Source of the DNA: Mycolicibacterium diernhoferi
GTDB taxonomy: Bacteria; Actinomycetota; Actinomycetes; Mycobacteriales; Mycobacteriaceae
Assembly: GCF_019456655.1 (NCBI RefSeq)
Contig: NZ_CP080332.1
Span: 434,001 to 498,000, forward strand
Length of the DNA stretch: 64,000 bases
Reading direction: 5' to 3'
The position numbers were made by a program, and so were the translations under genes. Under the pieces are notes generated by a model. It made no database searches, was not told the origin of the DNA, and was given only the letters and a program-made list of their open reading frames with translations. Position 1 is the stretch's first letter; every line of letters begins with the position of its first letter. Positions 11,560-21,734 of the stretch are shown piece by piece.

Positions 11560-12966
11560 TTGCACATCGGGAAGATTACGATCGGCACAATCGATGATTG
11601 GTCGCCGAAACCGGGTGTGGTCACCTCCTGGCACCCGACAAAAACGGCACGCGAGAAAGCGCTGGTCGCACCGGTGAGTACGGTCCCGGTCAGCTATATG
11701 CAGTCGCAGCACATCCGCGGTGTCTACAACCAGGCGGCCGCCGGCCTCGACTATTCACGGCAGATCATCGCCACCTGCGAAGTTCCTGGTGTATGCGATA
11801 TCGACGCGATGAACCAGGCGCTCAACGCCTACCTGCGCCGGCACGACACCTACCGGAGTTGGTTCGAGTACGAGGGCGCCGGCGATATCGTGCGGCGCAC
11901 CATTGTCGACCCGGACGAAATCGAATTCGAACCGGTCAATCAGGGCCAGATGGCACCCGAGGACGCGCGTAAACACATTGTCGACATCCCCTCCCCATTG
12001 GAATGGGGTTGCTTTTCTTTCGGAATCGTCCAGAGCGAAGAGTATTTCGAATTCTATGCCAGCATCGACCATGTCCACGGGGACGCGGCGCTGATCGGGA
12101 TCACGATGCTCGAGGCCCAGGGGATGTACACGTCGCTGTCCGAAACGGGGCAGCCGATGGCGCTCCCGGAGGCCGGGCGGTTCGACGATTTCTGCGTTCA
12201 GGAACGTGAAGCCACCTCGACCCTGACCGTGGACTCGCCCGACGTTCAAGCCTGGATCGAGTTTGCTGAGAACAACAACGGGAGCCTTCCCGAATTCCCG
12301 TTGCCGCTCGGCGATCCGAATGTCCCGACCGTCGCCGACATGGTGGGGGACCTGCTGCTCGATGCCGAACAGACCGAGCGGTTCGAGGCGGCCTGCGTGG
12401 CGGCCGGCGCCCGATTCGTCGGCGGGCTGTTTGCCTGTACCGCCATGGTCGAACACGAGCTGACCGGTGCCCCAACGTATTACGGGCTGACCCCGCGCGA
12501 CACCCGCCGGACCTCGGACAACTTCATGACCCAGGGCTGGTTCACCGGCCTGGTGCCGATCACCGTCCCGATCGCCGCGACCACGTTCGCCGAGGCGGCC
12601 TGGTCGGCGCAGAGCTCCTTCGACTCGGGTCTCGCCCTGGCGCGGGTCCCGTATCACCGCGTCCTGGAATTGGCGCCATGGCTGGACAAACCGCGCCCGA
12701 ACTTTCCGGTGTCGAACTTCTTCCACGGTGGCGCGGCGCCGCTCAATGCGGTTCTGGCGGCCGCCGATATGGGCTATACGAACAGCATCGGGATCTACTC
12801 CGACGGCCGGTTCTCCTTTCAGCTGACCATCTACATATTCCGGTACGAGGCCGGCACCACAATGTCGGTCGTATACCCGGACAATCCGGTGGCTCAAAAG
12901 TCGGTCGCCCGGTACATCGAGGCGATGAGGTCCGTATGCGAGCGGGTCGCCGGCGGCACTTGGTGA
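11560..12966 (+). CDS. papA3: PapA-family acyltransferase (PapA3-like), trehalose acylation
   Basis: A protein of 468 residues with the N-terminal pattern of mycobacterial PapA1/PapA3 (DW.P.PGV..SWHP near residues 13-26, RRHDTYRSWFE near 100-110). These condensation-fold enzymes move polyketide acyl chains from the PKS carrier protein to trehalose. The active-site motif is DHVHGDA: catalytic His171 and structural Asp175 are kept, while the first His of HHxxxD is Asp, as in other PapA proteins. The start is TTG at 11560, supported by GGAGGG five bases upstream and by alignment with family N termini. It is the first gene of an operon with mmpL and the PE-PPE gene. The symbol follows the trehalose polyphleate locus; PapA1 or PapA2 relatives are hard to separate by eye. 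Confidence 0.87.
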   Translation: MHIGKITIGTIDDWSPKPGVVTSWHPTKTAREKALVAPVSTVPVSYMQSQHIRGVYNQAAAGLDYSRQIIATCEVPGVCDIDAMNQALNAYLRRHDTYRSWFEYEGAGDIVRRTIVDPDEIEFEPVNQGQMAPEDARKHIVDIPSPLEWGCFSFGIVQSEEYFEFYASIDHVHGDAALIGITMLEAQGMYTSLSETGQPMALPEAGRFDDFCVQEREATSTLTVDSPDVQAWIEFAENNNGSLPEFPLPLGDPNVPTVADMVGDLLLDAEQTERFEAACVAAGARFVGGLFACTAMVEHELTGAPTYYGLTPRDTRRTSDNFMTQGWFTGLVPITVPIAATTFAEAAWSAQSSFDSGLALARVPYHRVLELAPWLDKPRPNFPVSNFFHGGAAPLNAVLAAADMGYTNSIGIYSDGRFSFQLTIYIFRYEAGTTMSVVYPDNPVAQKSVARYIEAMRSVCERVAGGTW

Positions 12967-13006
12967 CGCCCATGAATGCGAGCGGCGCGTCGCAGTTGGA
13001 GGAATC

Positions 13007-15982
13007 GTGCAGCGACTAGCTGACTTTGTCGTGCGGTGGCCATTGGTCGTCATCGGGATCTGGGTCACCCTGGCGGTGGCACTGCCGTTGAGCGTGCCCA
13101 GCCTGAACGACATGGCCCAGAAGAACCCGTTGGCCATGCTGCCCGGGGAGGCACCCTCCAGCGTGGCGGCCCGGCAGATGGAGGAGGCCTTCCAAGAACC
13201 GGGTACCGACGATCTGCTGCTGGTCGTGCTGACCGATGAGGACGGTCTGGGCCCCGAACACGAGGCCACCTACGCCAAATTGGTGGACGCCCTGCGCGAC
13301 GACCAGCAGAACGTGGTGATGCTGCAGGAGTTCATCGGCACGCCGGCCCTGCGTTCGACCCTGACGAGCAAGGACGAGAAATCCTGGGTGCTGCCGGTCG
13401 GTCTGGCGGGCGCGCTCGGCACACCGCAGTCCTATTCCTCCTTCACGGCGGTCTCGGAGACCATCGCGCAGACCACTGCCGGCGGTCCGCTGGAGGTCCA
13501 CCTTGCCGGGCCGGCCGCCACCGTCGCCGACCTCACCGTGGCCGGCGAGAACGACCGCCTGCCCATCGAGATCGCCATCGCGGTGATGGTCCTGCTGGTG
13601 CTGCTGATCGTCTATCGCAACCCGGTCACCATGATGGTGCCGCTGGTGGGGATCGGCATGTCCCTGGTGATCGCCCAGGCGGCGGTCGCCGGCCTGTCGG
13701 ACCTGACCGGCATGGGGGTCTCCAATCAGGCGATGATCCTGCTGAGCGCCATCATCTTCGGCGCCGGGACCGACTACGCGGTGTTCCTGATCAGCCGCTA
13801 CCACGATTTCGTCCGGCAGGGATCGGACTCCGACGAGGCCGTCCGCCAGGCGCTGGGCTCCGTCGGCAAGGTGATCACCGCGTCGGCGGCCACGGTCGGC
13901 GTGACCTTCCTGGCGATCAGCTTCGCCAAGATGGGCGTGTTCTCCACGGTCGGCACCTCCGCCGCGGTCGGTATCGGTGTGGCCTTCCTGGCCGCGATCA
14001 CGTTGTTGCCCGCCATCCTCACCCTCATCGGGCCGCGCGGCTGGATCAAACCCCGCAAAGAACGCACCGCCCGGATGTGGCGCAAATCGGGTGCCCGCAT
14101 CGTGCGCCGCCCGTGGACGCATCTGGTCGCCAGCCTGATCGTGCTGCTGCTGCTGGCCGGCCTGTCCGGCTTCGCGACGTTCAACTACGACGACCGCAAG
14201 GCGGTCGACCCCTCGGCGCCCAGCTCACTGGGATACGTGGCCATGGAGCGCCATTTCGACGTCAACCAGTTGATCCCGTCCTACGTACTGATCCGGTCCC
14301 CGAAGGATCTGCGCAATCCGGAGGCACTGGCGGACCTGGAGCAGTTGGCCGAACGGATCACCCAACTGCCCGACATCGAGATGGTCAGCGGTATCACCCG
14401 GCCCCTCGGTGTGGTGCCGCCCGAGTTCCGGGCCACCTATCAGGCCGGCATCGTCGGGTCCCGGCTCGCCGACGGGGCGGCCATGATCAGCGACGGCACC
14501 GCCGACCTGAACCGGCTGGCCGACGGCGCGGACACCCTGGCCGCCAGCCTGGGCGACGTGCGCGGGCAGGTCGGCACGATCGCCGGCAGCCTGGAGCAGA
14601 TGGTCGATGCGTTCGCCGCGCTGCGGGGCCAGTACGGCGGCGACAAACTGGTCAAGAACGTGGAGATCGCGGCCAAGCTGGTCGCCAGCGTCAACAGGCT
14701 CGGCAACGAGATGGGCGTGAACCTGATGGCCACCCGGGACCAGTTCGCCTGGGTGGCTCCGGTGCTGGCGGCGCTGCACGGCAACGTGGTCTGCGACCTC
14801 GACCCGTCGTGCAGCCAGACCCGCATCCACCTGTCCCGGCTCGCCGCCGCCCGCAACGACGGCACGCTCGCCGAGATCGAGGATCTGTCCGGGCAGTTGG
14901 AATCGCTGCAGGACCGGCAGTCGCTCAACGTGGCGCTGAACCAGGTCGGCACCGCATTCACCCGGCTGACCGAGGCGATGCAGTCGATGGGACTGGACAG
15001 CCCCGACGGCGCGCAGGCCACCCTGGCCCAGTTGCGGCAGGGCGCCGACCGGTCGGCCAAGGGCAGCCGGCAGGTGGCCGACGGCGTCGACCAGATCGTC
15101 GAGCAGATCAAGGTGATGCGCACCGGACTCGACCAGGCGGCGGCCTTCCTGCTGGCGATGAAGGAGAACGCCGCGGCACCGGCCATGGCGGGCTTCAACA
15201 TTCCGCCCGAGATCCTGCTGATGGAGGACTTCAAGGCGGCGACCAAGGCCTACGTCTCGCCCGATGGGCATTCGGCGCGGTACCTGGTCTTCACCAAACT
15301 CGATCCGTTCAGTCCGGAGGCGATGGATCAGGTCACCGCCATCGAAAACGCCGCGCGGGGCGCGTTGCCGAACACCGCACTCTCGGACGCCTCGGTATCG
15401 ATGGGTGGCTATCCGGTGGCGCTCGCCGACACCCGCGACTACTACGAGAACGACATCCGGTTCATCGTCCTGGTGACCGTAATCGTGGTGTTGCTGATCC
15501 TGATGGTGCTGTTGCGGGCGGTCATCGCACCGCTGTATCTGGTTGGCTCCGTGGTGGTTTCCTACTTCGCCGCCCTGGGAATCGGTGTGCTGCTGTTCCA
15601 GGTGATCCTGGATCAGCAGCTGCACTGGTCGGTGCCGCCGCTGGCCTTCGTGGTGCTCGTCGCGGTGGGAGCCGACTACAACCTGCTGCTGGTCTCGCGG
15701 ATGCGGGACGAGGCCCCACTGGGCAGGATCGGCATCATCCGCACCCTGAGTTCCACCGGCGGCGTGATCACCGCGGCCGGCCTGATCTTCGCCGCGTCGA
15801 TGTGGGGTCTGTTGTTCGCCAGCATCGGTACTGTGGTGCAGGGCGGGTTCGTCATCGGCATCGGCATCCTGCTGGACACCTTCCTGGTCCGGACCGTCAC
15901 CGTGCCCGCCATGGCCACGTTGGTCGGAAAGGCGAACTGGTGGCCATCACGACTGACACGGCGGGAGAGCGGCAGAGCATGA
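13007..15982 (+). CDS. mmpL10: MmpL-family RND lipid transporter (MmpL10-like)
   Basis: A protein of 991 residues with the MmpL plan: one N-terminal membrane helix, an extracytoplasmic domain, a five-helix bundle, a second long soluble domain (about residues 390-800) and a final helix bundle. The proton-relay Asp-Tyr pairs are both present, Asp256-Tyr257 in GTDYAVF and Asp890-Tyr891 in GADYNLL. It should export acylated trehalose across the inner membrane using the proton gradient. The start is GTG at 13007 with GGAGGA a few bases upstream; nearby ATG codons are out of frame. Its stop overlaps the next start by four bases (ATGA), so it is translationally coupled to the PE-PPE gene. Confidence 0.9.
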   Translation: MQRLADFVVRWPLVVIGIWVTLAVALPLSVPSLNDMAQKNPLAMLPGEAPSSVAARQMEEAFQEPGTDDLLLVVLTDEDGLGPEHEATYAKLVDALRDDQQNVVMLQEFIGTPALRSTLTSKDEKSWVLPVGLAGALGTPQSYSSFTAVSETIAQTTAGGPLEVHLAGPAATVADLTVAGENDRLPIEIAIAVMVLLVLLIVYRNPVTMMVPLVGIGMSLVIAQAAVAGLSDLTGMGVSNQAMILLSAIIFGAGTDYAVFLISRYHDFVRQGSDSDEAVRQALGSVGKVITASAATVGVTFLAISFAKMGVFSTVGTSAAVGIGVAFLAAITLLPAILTLIGPRGWIKPRKERTARMWRKSGARIVRRPWTHLVASLIVLLLLAGLSGFATFNYDDRKAVDPSAPSSLGYVAMERHFDVNQLIPSYVLIRSPKDLRNPEALADLEQLAERITQLPDIEMVSGITRPLGVVPPEFRATYQAGIVGSRLADGAAMISDGTADLNRLADGADTLAASLGDVRGQVGTIAGSLEQMVDAFAALRGQYGGDKLVKNVEIAAKLVASVNRLGNEMGVNLMATRDQFAWVAPVLAALHGNVVCDLDPSCSQTRIHLSRLAAARNDGTLAEIEDLSGQLESLQDRQSLNVALNQVGTAFTRLTEAMQSMGLDSPDGAQATLAQLRQGADRSAKGSRQVADGVDQIVEQIKVMRTGLDQAAAFLLAMKENAAAPAMAGFNIPPEILLMEDFKAATKAYVSPDGHSARYLVFTKLDPFSPEAMDQVTAIENAARGALPNTALSDASVSMGGYPVALADTRDYYENDIRFIVLVTVIVVLLILMVLLRAVIAPLYLVGSVVVSYFAALGIGVLLFQVILDQQLHWSVPPLAFVVLVAVGADYNLLLVSRMRDEAPLGRIGIIRTLSSTGGVITAAGLIFAASMWGLLFASIGTVVQGGFVIGIGILLDTFLVRTVTVPAMATLVGKANWWPSRLTRRESGRA

Positions 15983-17103
15983 AGAAGCTACTCGCGGCGG
16001 CCACCGCCTTGCTGACCATCGGCCTCACCGGGCCGCTGGGCGTGGGGATAGCCACCGCCGATGACCCGCCGGCGCCGGCGGACTTCGACCGGCCGGGACC
16101 CGCACGCGCCATCGAGGGCCGGGGTTACGCACTCGGCGGCGCCCACGTGATGGGTATCCCGTACGACGAATACATCATGCGCACCGGCGCCGAGTGGTTC
16201 CCGGGCCTGAATCGGCAGATCGTCGACTACCCCGCGGGCCAGGTCCAGGGGCACACCCTGGAGCGGCTCTTCCCGGGCATCGGCCGCCTCGATGACGACT
16301 TCCCGGGGCTCGGCATCGACGGTCCCAGCTACGGCGAGTCGATCGACGTCGGCGGACCGAACCTGTTGGCCGCGATCCGCGAGGGCGGCCCGGGTATGGC
16401 GATCGGCCTGTCCGAAGGCGCGTCGGTGCTCGACGACGTGCGGGCGCGGCTGGCCAACGATCCGACCGCCCCGCCGCCGGATCAGCTGGCGTTCGCGACC
16501 TACGGAAACCCGGTCGGCAAGCACGCATTCGGTGAGAGCTTCCTGAGCCAGAACTTCCCGGTCGGGAGCGTCGTGCCCTCACTCGACTACCGGATGCCGG
16601 CCCCGGTGGAGAGCCAGTACGACTCGCATCTGTTCGTCTCGGCCTACGACAGCATCGCCGACTGGCCGCAGCGGTCGGACAACTGGATCTCGGTGGCCAA
16701 CGCGATCGTCGGCCTGGCCACCGGGCACACCGCGGTCGCGTTCACCAACCCGAAAATGGTGCCGCCGCAGAACATCCGGACGACGGTCAACTCCCGGGGC
16801 GCGCGGACGACGACGTACATGATCCCCGAGGAGCATCTGCCGCTGGTGCTGCCGTTCAAGTACCTCGGCGTCGACAAGGGCACGCTGATGCAGCTCGACG
16901 CGATCCTCAAACCCTATGTGGACGCCGGTTATACCCGTAACGACGATCCGGCGACGGCGCCGATCACGGTGGACCCGGTCAACGGGTACGACCCCGCCGA
17001 GGTCACCGCACCGGCCACCCAGGCCGCGTTCGGCGGCGGCGCGGATCCGGTGTCGCAGTTGATGGCCGGTCTGCAGTACGTGCTCAACAACCCGCCGAAG
17101 TAG
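15979..17103 (+). CDS. Secreted PE-PPE-domain acyltransferase, last step of acyltrehalose assembly
   Basis: A protein of 374 residues with a clear signal peptide (MKKLL, hydrophobic core, cut after about ATA near residue 26) and a serine-hydrolase PE-PPE domain. The nucleophile elbow is GLSEG with Ser145. No PE or PPE N-terminal domain is visible; only the hydrolase domain is present. In the related M. smegmatis locus the corresponding protein, called PE, is needed outside the membrane to convert diacyltrehalose to the fully acylated lipid. The same role is likely here, because the gene overlaps the mmpL stop codon by four bases and so is made with the exporter. Its 3' end lies four bases from the convergent Gap gene. 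Confidence 0.83.
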   Translation: MKKLLAAATALLTIGLTGPLGVGIATADDPPAPADFDRPGPARAIEGRGYALGGAHVMGIPYDEYIMRTGAEWFPGLNRQIVDYPAGQVQGHTLERLFPGIGRLDDDFPGLGIDGPSYGESIDVGGPNLLAAIREGGPGMAIGLSEGASVLDDVRARLANDPTAPPPDQLAFATYGNPVGKHAFGESFLSQNFPVGSVVPSLDYRMPAPVESQYDSHLFVSAYDSIADWPQRSDNWISVANAIVGLATGHTAVAFTNPKMVPPQNIRTTVNSRGARTTTYMIPEEHLPLVLPFKYLGVDKGTLMQLDAILKPYVDAGYTRNDDPATAPITVDPVNGYDPAEVTAPATQAAFGGGADPVSQLMAGLQYVLNNPPK

Positions 17104-17107
17104 CGCC

Positions 17108-17743
17108 TCACCAGCCGGCCAGGCCCACCGCCAGCAGGACGACGCCCACCACCGCGACCATGACCGCCACCCCGCGCCGGCCCTGCGCCTGCATCCAGTC
17201 GTTGAGTGCGATCAGCCGGGCGTGAGTGCGCTCCGGTGCGACAAGGTAAGCCAGCAGCGGGATTTCGACGAGCGCGAAGGCCACCACGTTGAAGGTCAGC
17301 AGCGCGGCGAGCCGGGTGGTGGAGTTGACGTCGGCGGTGCCGATGACGGCCAGTGCCGCCAGGTAGTCCACCGAAGGCAGCGCGATACCCAGACCGGCCG
17401 CCGAAGCGACCCACAGTGATTGGCCCTCCAACAGGCGGGTCAGCCACACCGGCCGGGTGCGGGGCCGTCCCTTGGTGAGCGCCAGCACGGCCGCGGCCAG
17501 CAGAGCGAGCACACCGATCCCGACCTGCACCCTGGGCAGGGTGAAGTGCGCCGACTCGGGCAGTCGCGATTCGAGCAGGAACAGGGCCACCATGCCGACC
17601 GTCAGGCCCATCAGGAAGCCGCCGCACAGGAACGCGGTGAGCTGCAGCAGCGGGCGGGGACGGTTGAGCATCAGCACCGACATCCCGATGCGGAACGGCT
17701 CCAGGCTGACCGCGACAGCCATGACCAGCAGGGTGATCCACAT
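17108..17743 (-). CDS. Gap/Sap-family lipid-addressing membrane protein
   Basis: A protein of 211 residues with about six membrane helices and short loops (start MWITLLVMAV, helices continuing to the C terminus). It resembles the GAP family, whose known members help bring glycopeptidolipids (Gap) or sulfolipid (Sap) to the cell surface alongside an MmpL pump. It lies between the PE-PPE gene and fadD and is read in the same direction as fadD, 26 bases beyond the fadD stop, so the two probably share a transcript. The role in moving the trehalose lipid is inferred from context. Confidence 0.8.
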   Translation of the reverse strand: MWITLLVMAVAVSLEPFRIGMSVLMLNRPRPLLQLTAFLCGGFLMGLTVGMVALFLLESRLPESAHFTLPRVQVGIGVLALLAAAVLALTKGRPRTRPVWLTRLLEGQSLWVASAAGLGIALPSVDYLAALAVIGTADVNSTTRLAALLTFNVVAFALVEIPLLAYLVAPERTHARLIALNDWMQAQGRRGVAVMVAVVGVVLLAVGLAGW

Positions 17744-17769
17744 GGCGGCCCCGGCTATCCGTGCACCGG

Positions 17770-19500
17770 TCAGGTGTCCAGCCGCACGAACTGCCCTTGC
17801 CGGTGTTGCTCGACGCAGGCCGAGCGGCGGATCTTGCCGCTGGTGGTCGTCGGGATGGACCCGGGCGCCACCAGCACGATGTCGGCGACCTGCAGTCCGT
17901 GTGCGCGTGAGATGGCGGCGGTGACATCGCTTTTCACGCCGGTCAGCTCGGGGTCGTCATCGCGTTGCTTGAATTCGATGATGGTGACCAGCTTCTCGCT
18001 TTGCTCGTCGGCCACCGCGATGGCGGCCACCCGGCCGCGGGTGATCTCGCGAACGGTGGCCTCGATGTCCTCGGAGTAGTGGTTGCGGCCCCGCACGATC
18101 AGCATGTCCTTGATCCGGCCCACGATGAACAGGTCGCCCTCGGAGATGAAGCCCCGGTCACCGGTGCGCAGCCAGTCGTGCTCGGGAAGGCCGGCGGGCC
18201 CGTCGAGAAGGGTTGCCCCGAAACCGGTTCCGGTCTGATCGGGTTTGCGCCAGTATCCGGCGGACACGTTCTCGCCGTGCGTCCAGATCTCGCCGACGGC
18301 GCCCTCCGGGCACGGCCGGCGGGTCTCGGCGTCGACGATCAGCACCAGCGGTGACGGGGCCACGCCGTAGCGCAGCAGCGGTGTCCCGCCGGCCCGTCGG
18401 ACGGCCCGGCCCTCGGTGAGTTCGTCGGCACCGAACTCCACGGCCTCGGGCACCCGGCCTTCGCTGCCACTGGCCACGAAGACCGTCGCCTCGGCCAGGC
18501 CATAGGACGGCATGATGGCCTCGGGCCGGAAACCGAACGCACCGAAGCGTTCGTTGAACCGCTCCACGGTGGTCGGATCGACACGCTCGGCCCCGCAGAT
18601 CAGGCTGATGACGCCGCTCAGGTCGAGATCCGCGAGGTCCGCATCGTCGGTGCGCCGGGCGGTCAGATCCAGGGCGAAGTTGGGGCCCCCGGTCACCACG
18701 GTGCGGTGCCGGGCCATCGCCTGCAGCCAGCGCGCCGGGCGGGTGAGGAAGGCGATCGGGCTCATCAGATCGCCGGGCACCCCGCCCAGGATGGGGGCCG
18801 CGACGCCGAGCATCAGGCCCATGTCGTGGTAGAAGGGCAGCCAGGAGACCAGCACGTTGCCCGGCGGGAACGCGCCGCCGTACTGGGGTACATAGTCCGG
18901 CATCAGCTGCTCGAAGTTCGCGTACAGGTTGCGGTGGCTGATCATCACGCCGGCCGGGGCCCGGGTCGAGCCCGAGGTGTACTGCAGGTAGGCGATGTCC
19001 GGGCCGTCGGGCACGTCGGCGTGCTCGGGCTCCGGGGAATCCAGGTCGAGGGTGTCCACGGCGATCACCGCGATGACGGCGGCACCGTCGTCCACATACT
19101 GGGCGGCCACGTCGAAGAGGGCAGCGGTGGTCAGCACCACGGCGGGTTCGGTGTCGGTGACCACGGCGCTGGTGCGTTCATCGTGGGCGCCGGGCACCGG
19201 CGCCGACAGCGGTACCGCGATGAACCCGGCCTGCATGGCCCCCAGGAACGCCACGATGTAGGGCAGGCCCTGCGGCGCGATGATCAGCGCCCGGTCGCCG
19301 GGGGAGCCGTGCTGGGCCAATTCCTCGGCCAGGTTGAGGGTGCGCCGGTACAGCTGCGCGTAGGTGAGCGTCTCGGCGACCCCGTCGGGGTCCCGGTCGT
19401 AATCGGTGTACGTGAAGGCTGTGTCGCCGGGTGAAACACCAGCGCGTTCCCGCAGCACGGTCAGGATGGACGCGTTGGGCATGGGGGTCAGGCTACTCAT
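17770..19500 (-). CDS. fadD23: Long-chain fatty acyl-AMP ligase (FadD23-like)
   Basis: A protein of 576 residues with the adenylation fold: AMP-binding YTSGST at 174-179, a YGLAEA motif, WLRTGD, GRIKDMLI and a C-terminal TTSGKIRR lysine motif. The segment after the YGLAEA motif carries the extra stretch typical of acyl-AMP ligases that hand fatty acids to polyketide synthases rather than to CoA. Sequence similarity to M. tuberculosis FadD23 is high throughout as I recall it. It should load the starter acid on the neighbouring PKS. The start is uncertain: ATG at 19500 gives the N terminus MSSLTP, and ATG at 19482 is the alternative; neither has a good ribosome site. The gene starts 22 bases from the broken oxygenase gene read the other way. 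Confidence 0.87.
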   Translation of the reverse strand: MSSLTPMPNASILTVLRERAGVSPGDTAFTYTDYDRDPDGVAETLTYAQLYRRTLNLAEELAQHGSPGDRALIIAPQGLPYIVAFLGAMQAGFIAVPLSAPVPGAHDERTSAVVTDTEPAVVLTTAALFDVAAQYVDDGAAVIAVIAVDTLDLDSPEPEHADVPDGPDIAYLQYTSGSTRAPAGVMISHRNLYANFEQLMPDYVPQYGGAFPPGNVLVSWLPFYHDMGLMLGVAAPILGGVPGDLMSPIAFLTRPARWLQAMARHRTVVTGGPNFALDLTARRTDDADLADLDLSGVISLICGAERVDPTTVERFNERFGAFGFRPEAIMPSYGLAEATVFVASGSEGRVPEAVEFGADELTEGRAVRRAGGTPLLRYGVAPSPLVLIVDAETRRPCPEGAVGEIWTHGENVSAGYWRKPDQTGTGFGATLLDGPAGLPEHDWLRTGDRGFISEGDLFIVGRIKDMLIVRGRNHYSEDIEATVREITRGRVAAIAVADEQSEKLVTIIEFKQRDDDPELTGVKSDVTAAISRAHGLQVADIVLVAPGSIPTTTSGKIRRSACVEQHRQGQFVRLDT

Positions 19501-19522
19501 TGCGTTCAGCCTGAGCGTGACC

Positions 19523-20555
<1,033 letters not shown>

Positions 20556-20571
20556 CCGAGCCTGCCGGACG

Positions 20572-20733
20572 TCAGGGGCGCGAGCCCAGCTGCTCTCGAT
20601 ATCCGCTGATCCGCTGTTCCAGCTCGGCGGCGTCGTCCGGTCTGCCTTCTTTGCGAGCCAACTCCGCACGAGCCGTGAGCTCGCGGATCGCGGTGCGAAT
20701 ATCGTTGATGCTGATCGTTTCTCGCTGTGACAT
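20572..20733 (-). CDS. Small conserved hypothetical protein, 53 residues, charged and helical
   Basis: The protein starts MSQRETISINDIRTAI and is rich in Arg, Glu and Ala with regular helical spacing (ELTARAELARKE, then DDAAELEQRI). It probably forms a short helical hairpin. The start at 20731-20733 is supported by an AGAGAGA stretch about eight bases upstream; an open frame further upstream looks non-coding. It converges with the flavin reductase gene, 16 bases away. I do not recognise a function. Confidence 0.6.
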   Translation of the reverse strand: MSQRETISINDIRTAIRELTARAELARKEGRPDDAAELEQRISGYREQLGSRP

Positions 20734-20867
20734 AGCAGTGTCTCTCTGACGTTGATTTGCCGTCGCCTCGAGCGTACGCGCGATCCCCGAGATGGCCACC
20801 GCCAAAGTGAAAGGCTGCGGAGATCCGGGTGGATTCTCCGCCGCGTGTGCACCGGCCGACGTGGGTT

Positions 20868-20971
20868 CAGTCTCGCGGCGCAAGTAATCGCGAGACTGCA
20901 CCCGGGCAGCTGGACGCGCCGTGATCCCTACCGTTTTTCAGTCTCGGTACGCCACCTCAGGCGAGACTGAA
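20868..20971. repeat. Two tandem hairpins built from the same CAGTCTCG/CGAGACTG arms
   Basis: Arms CAGTCTCGCG (20868-20877) and CGCGAGACTG (20889-20898) form the first inverted repeat. Arms TTCAGTCTCG (20937-20946) and CGAGACTGAA (20962-20971) form the second. The core octamer is therefore present four times, alternately inverted, in the gap between the small gene and the end of sdhB. The second hairpin starts 10 bases beyond the sdhB stop and may end the sdh transcript. The repeated arms could instead be a double operator for the small gene. Confidence 0.65.
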
Positions 20972-20981
20972 GTCTGGTAGG

Positions 20982-21731
20982 TCAGCGCCGGAACAGCTTG
21001 TTACCCAGCCAAACGATCGGGTCGTACTTGCGGTCGGCGACCCGCTCCTTCATCGGGATCAGCGCATTGTCGGTGATCTTGATGTGCTCTGGGCAGACCT
21101 CGGTGCAGCACTTGGTGATGTTGCACAGCCCCAGGCCGTGCTCCTCCTGGGCCAGATTCTTCCGGTCCACGGTGTCCAACGGGTGCATGTCCAACTCGGC
21201 GATGCGCATGTGGAAGCGCGGGCCCGCGAAGTTCTCCTTGTTCTCCTCGTGATCGCGCACCACGTGGCAGACGTTCTGGCACAGGAAGCACTCGATGCAC
21301 TTGCGGAACTCCTGGCTGCGGTTCACGTCCTCCTGCTGCATCCGGTACTCGCCGGGCTGCAGATCCTTGGGCGGGGTGAACGACGGGATCTGGCGGGCCT
21401 TCTCGTAGTTGAAGGACACATCTGTCACCAGGTCCCGCATCACCGGGAAGGTGCGCAGCGGAGTGATCGTCACCGTCTCGTCCTGGTCGAACGTCGACAT
21501 CCTGGTCATGCACAGCAGCCGCGGCCGGCCGTTGATCTCCGCCGAACAGGACCCGCACTTGCCGGCTTTGCAGTTCCACCGCACGGCCAGGTCGCCGGCC
21601 TGGGTCGCCTGCAGCCGGTGCACGATGTCGAGCACCACCTCGCCGTCGTTGACCTCGACGGTGTAGTCCTGCAGGTCGCCGCCGCTCTCATCGCCGCGCC
21701 AGACCCGCAACTTCGCGTTATAGGCAGCCAT
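20982..21731 (-). CDS. sdhB: Succinate dehydrogenase iron-sulfur subunit (Sdh1 type)
   Basis: A protein of 249 residues. The N-terminal ferredoxin domain holds the 2Fe-2S ligands (NCKAGKCGSC and a later Cys in RLLC). The C-terminal domain holds two Cys clusters, CIECFLCQNVC and CNITKCCTEVCPE, for the remaining centres. It passes electrons from the flavoprotein to the membrane anchor and the quinone pool. It is the last gene of a three-gene operon and begins three bases after the sdhA stop. The arrangement matches Rv0247c to Rv0249c of M. tuberculosis. Confidence 0.93.
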   Translation of the reverse strand: MAAYNAKLRVWRGDESGGDLQDYTVEVNDGEVVLDIVHRLQATQAGDLAVRWNCKAGKCGSCSAEINGRPRLLCMTRMSTFDQDETVTITPLRTFPVMRDLVTDVSFNYEKARQIPSFTPPKDLQPGEYRMQQEDVNRSQEFRKCIECFLCQNVCHVVRDHEENKENFAGPRFHMRIAELDMHPLDTVDRKNLAQEEHGLGLCNITKCCTEVCPEHIKITDNALIPMKERVADRKYDPIVWLGNKLFRR

Positions 21732-21734
21732 GTC

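Noticed and set aside
11184..11624. N-terminal extension of the polyketide synthase beyond the ATG at 11183
   Set aside because: The added 147 residues lack similarity to any PKS, and the ATG at 11183 has a good ribosome site just before the KS domain.
12971..13006. ATG codons at 12972 and 12976 as start of mmpL
   Set aside because: Both are out of frame with mmpL; the GTG at 13007 has a GGAGGA site and gives the usual N terminus.
14077..15978. Upstream extension of the PE-PPE gene in an open frame across mmpL
   Set aside because: The extension is a shifted reading of mmpL; a signal peptide starts at 15979 exactly where the ATGA overlap puts the start.
16045..17103. Assigning the PE-PPE-domain protein as a classical PE or PPE surface protein
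   Set aside because: It has no PE or PPE N-terminal helical domain, only the hydrolase domain behind a signal peptide.
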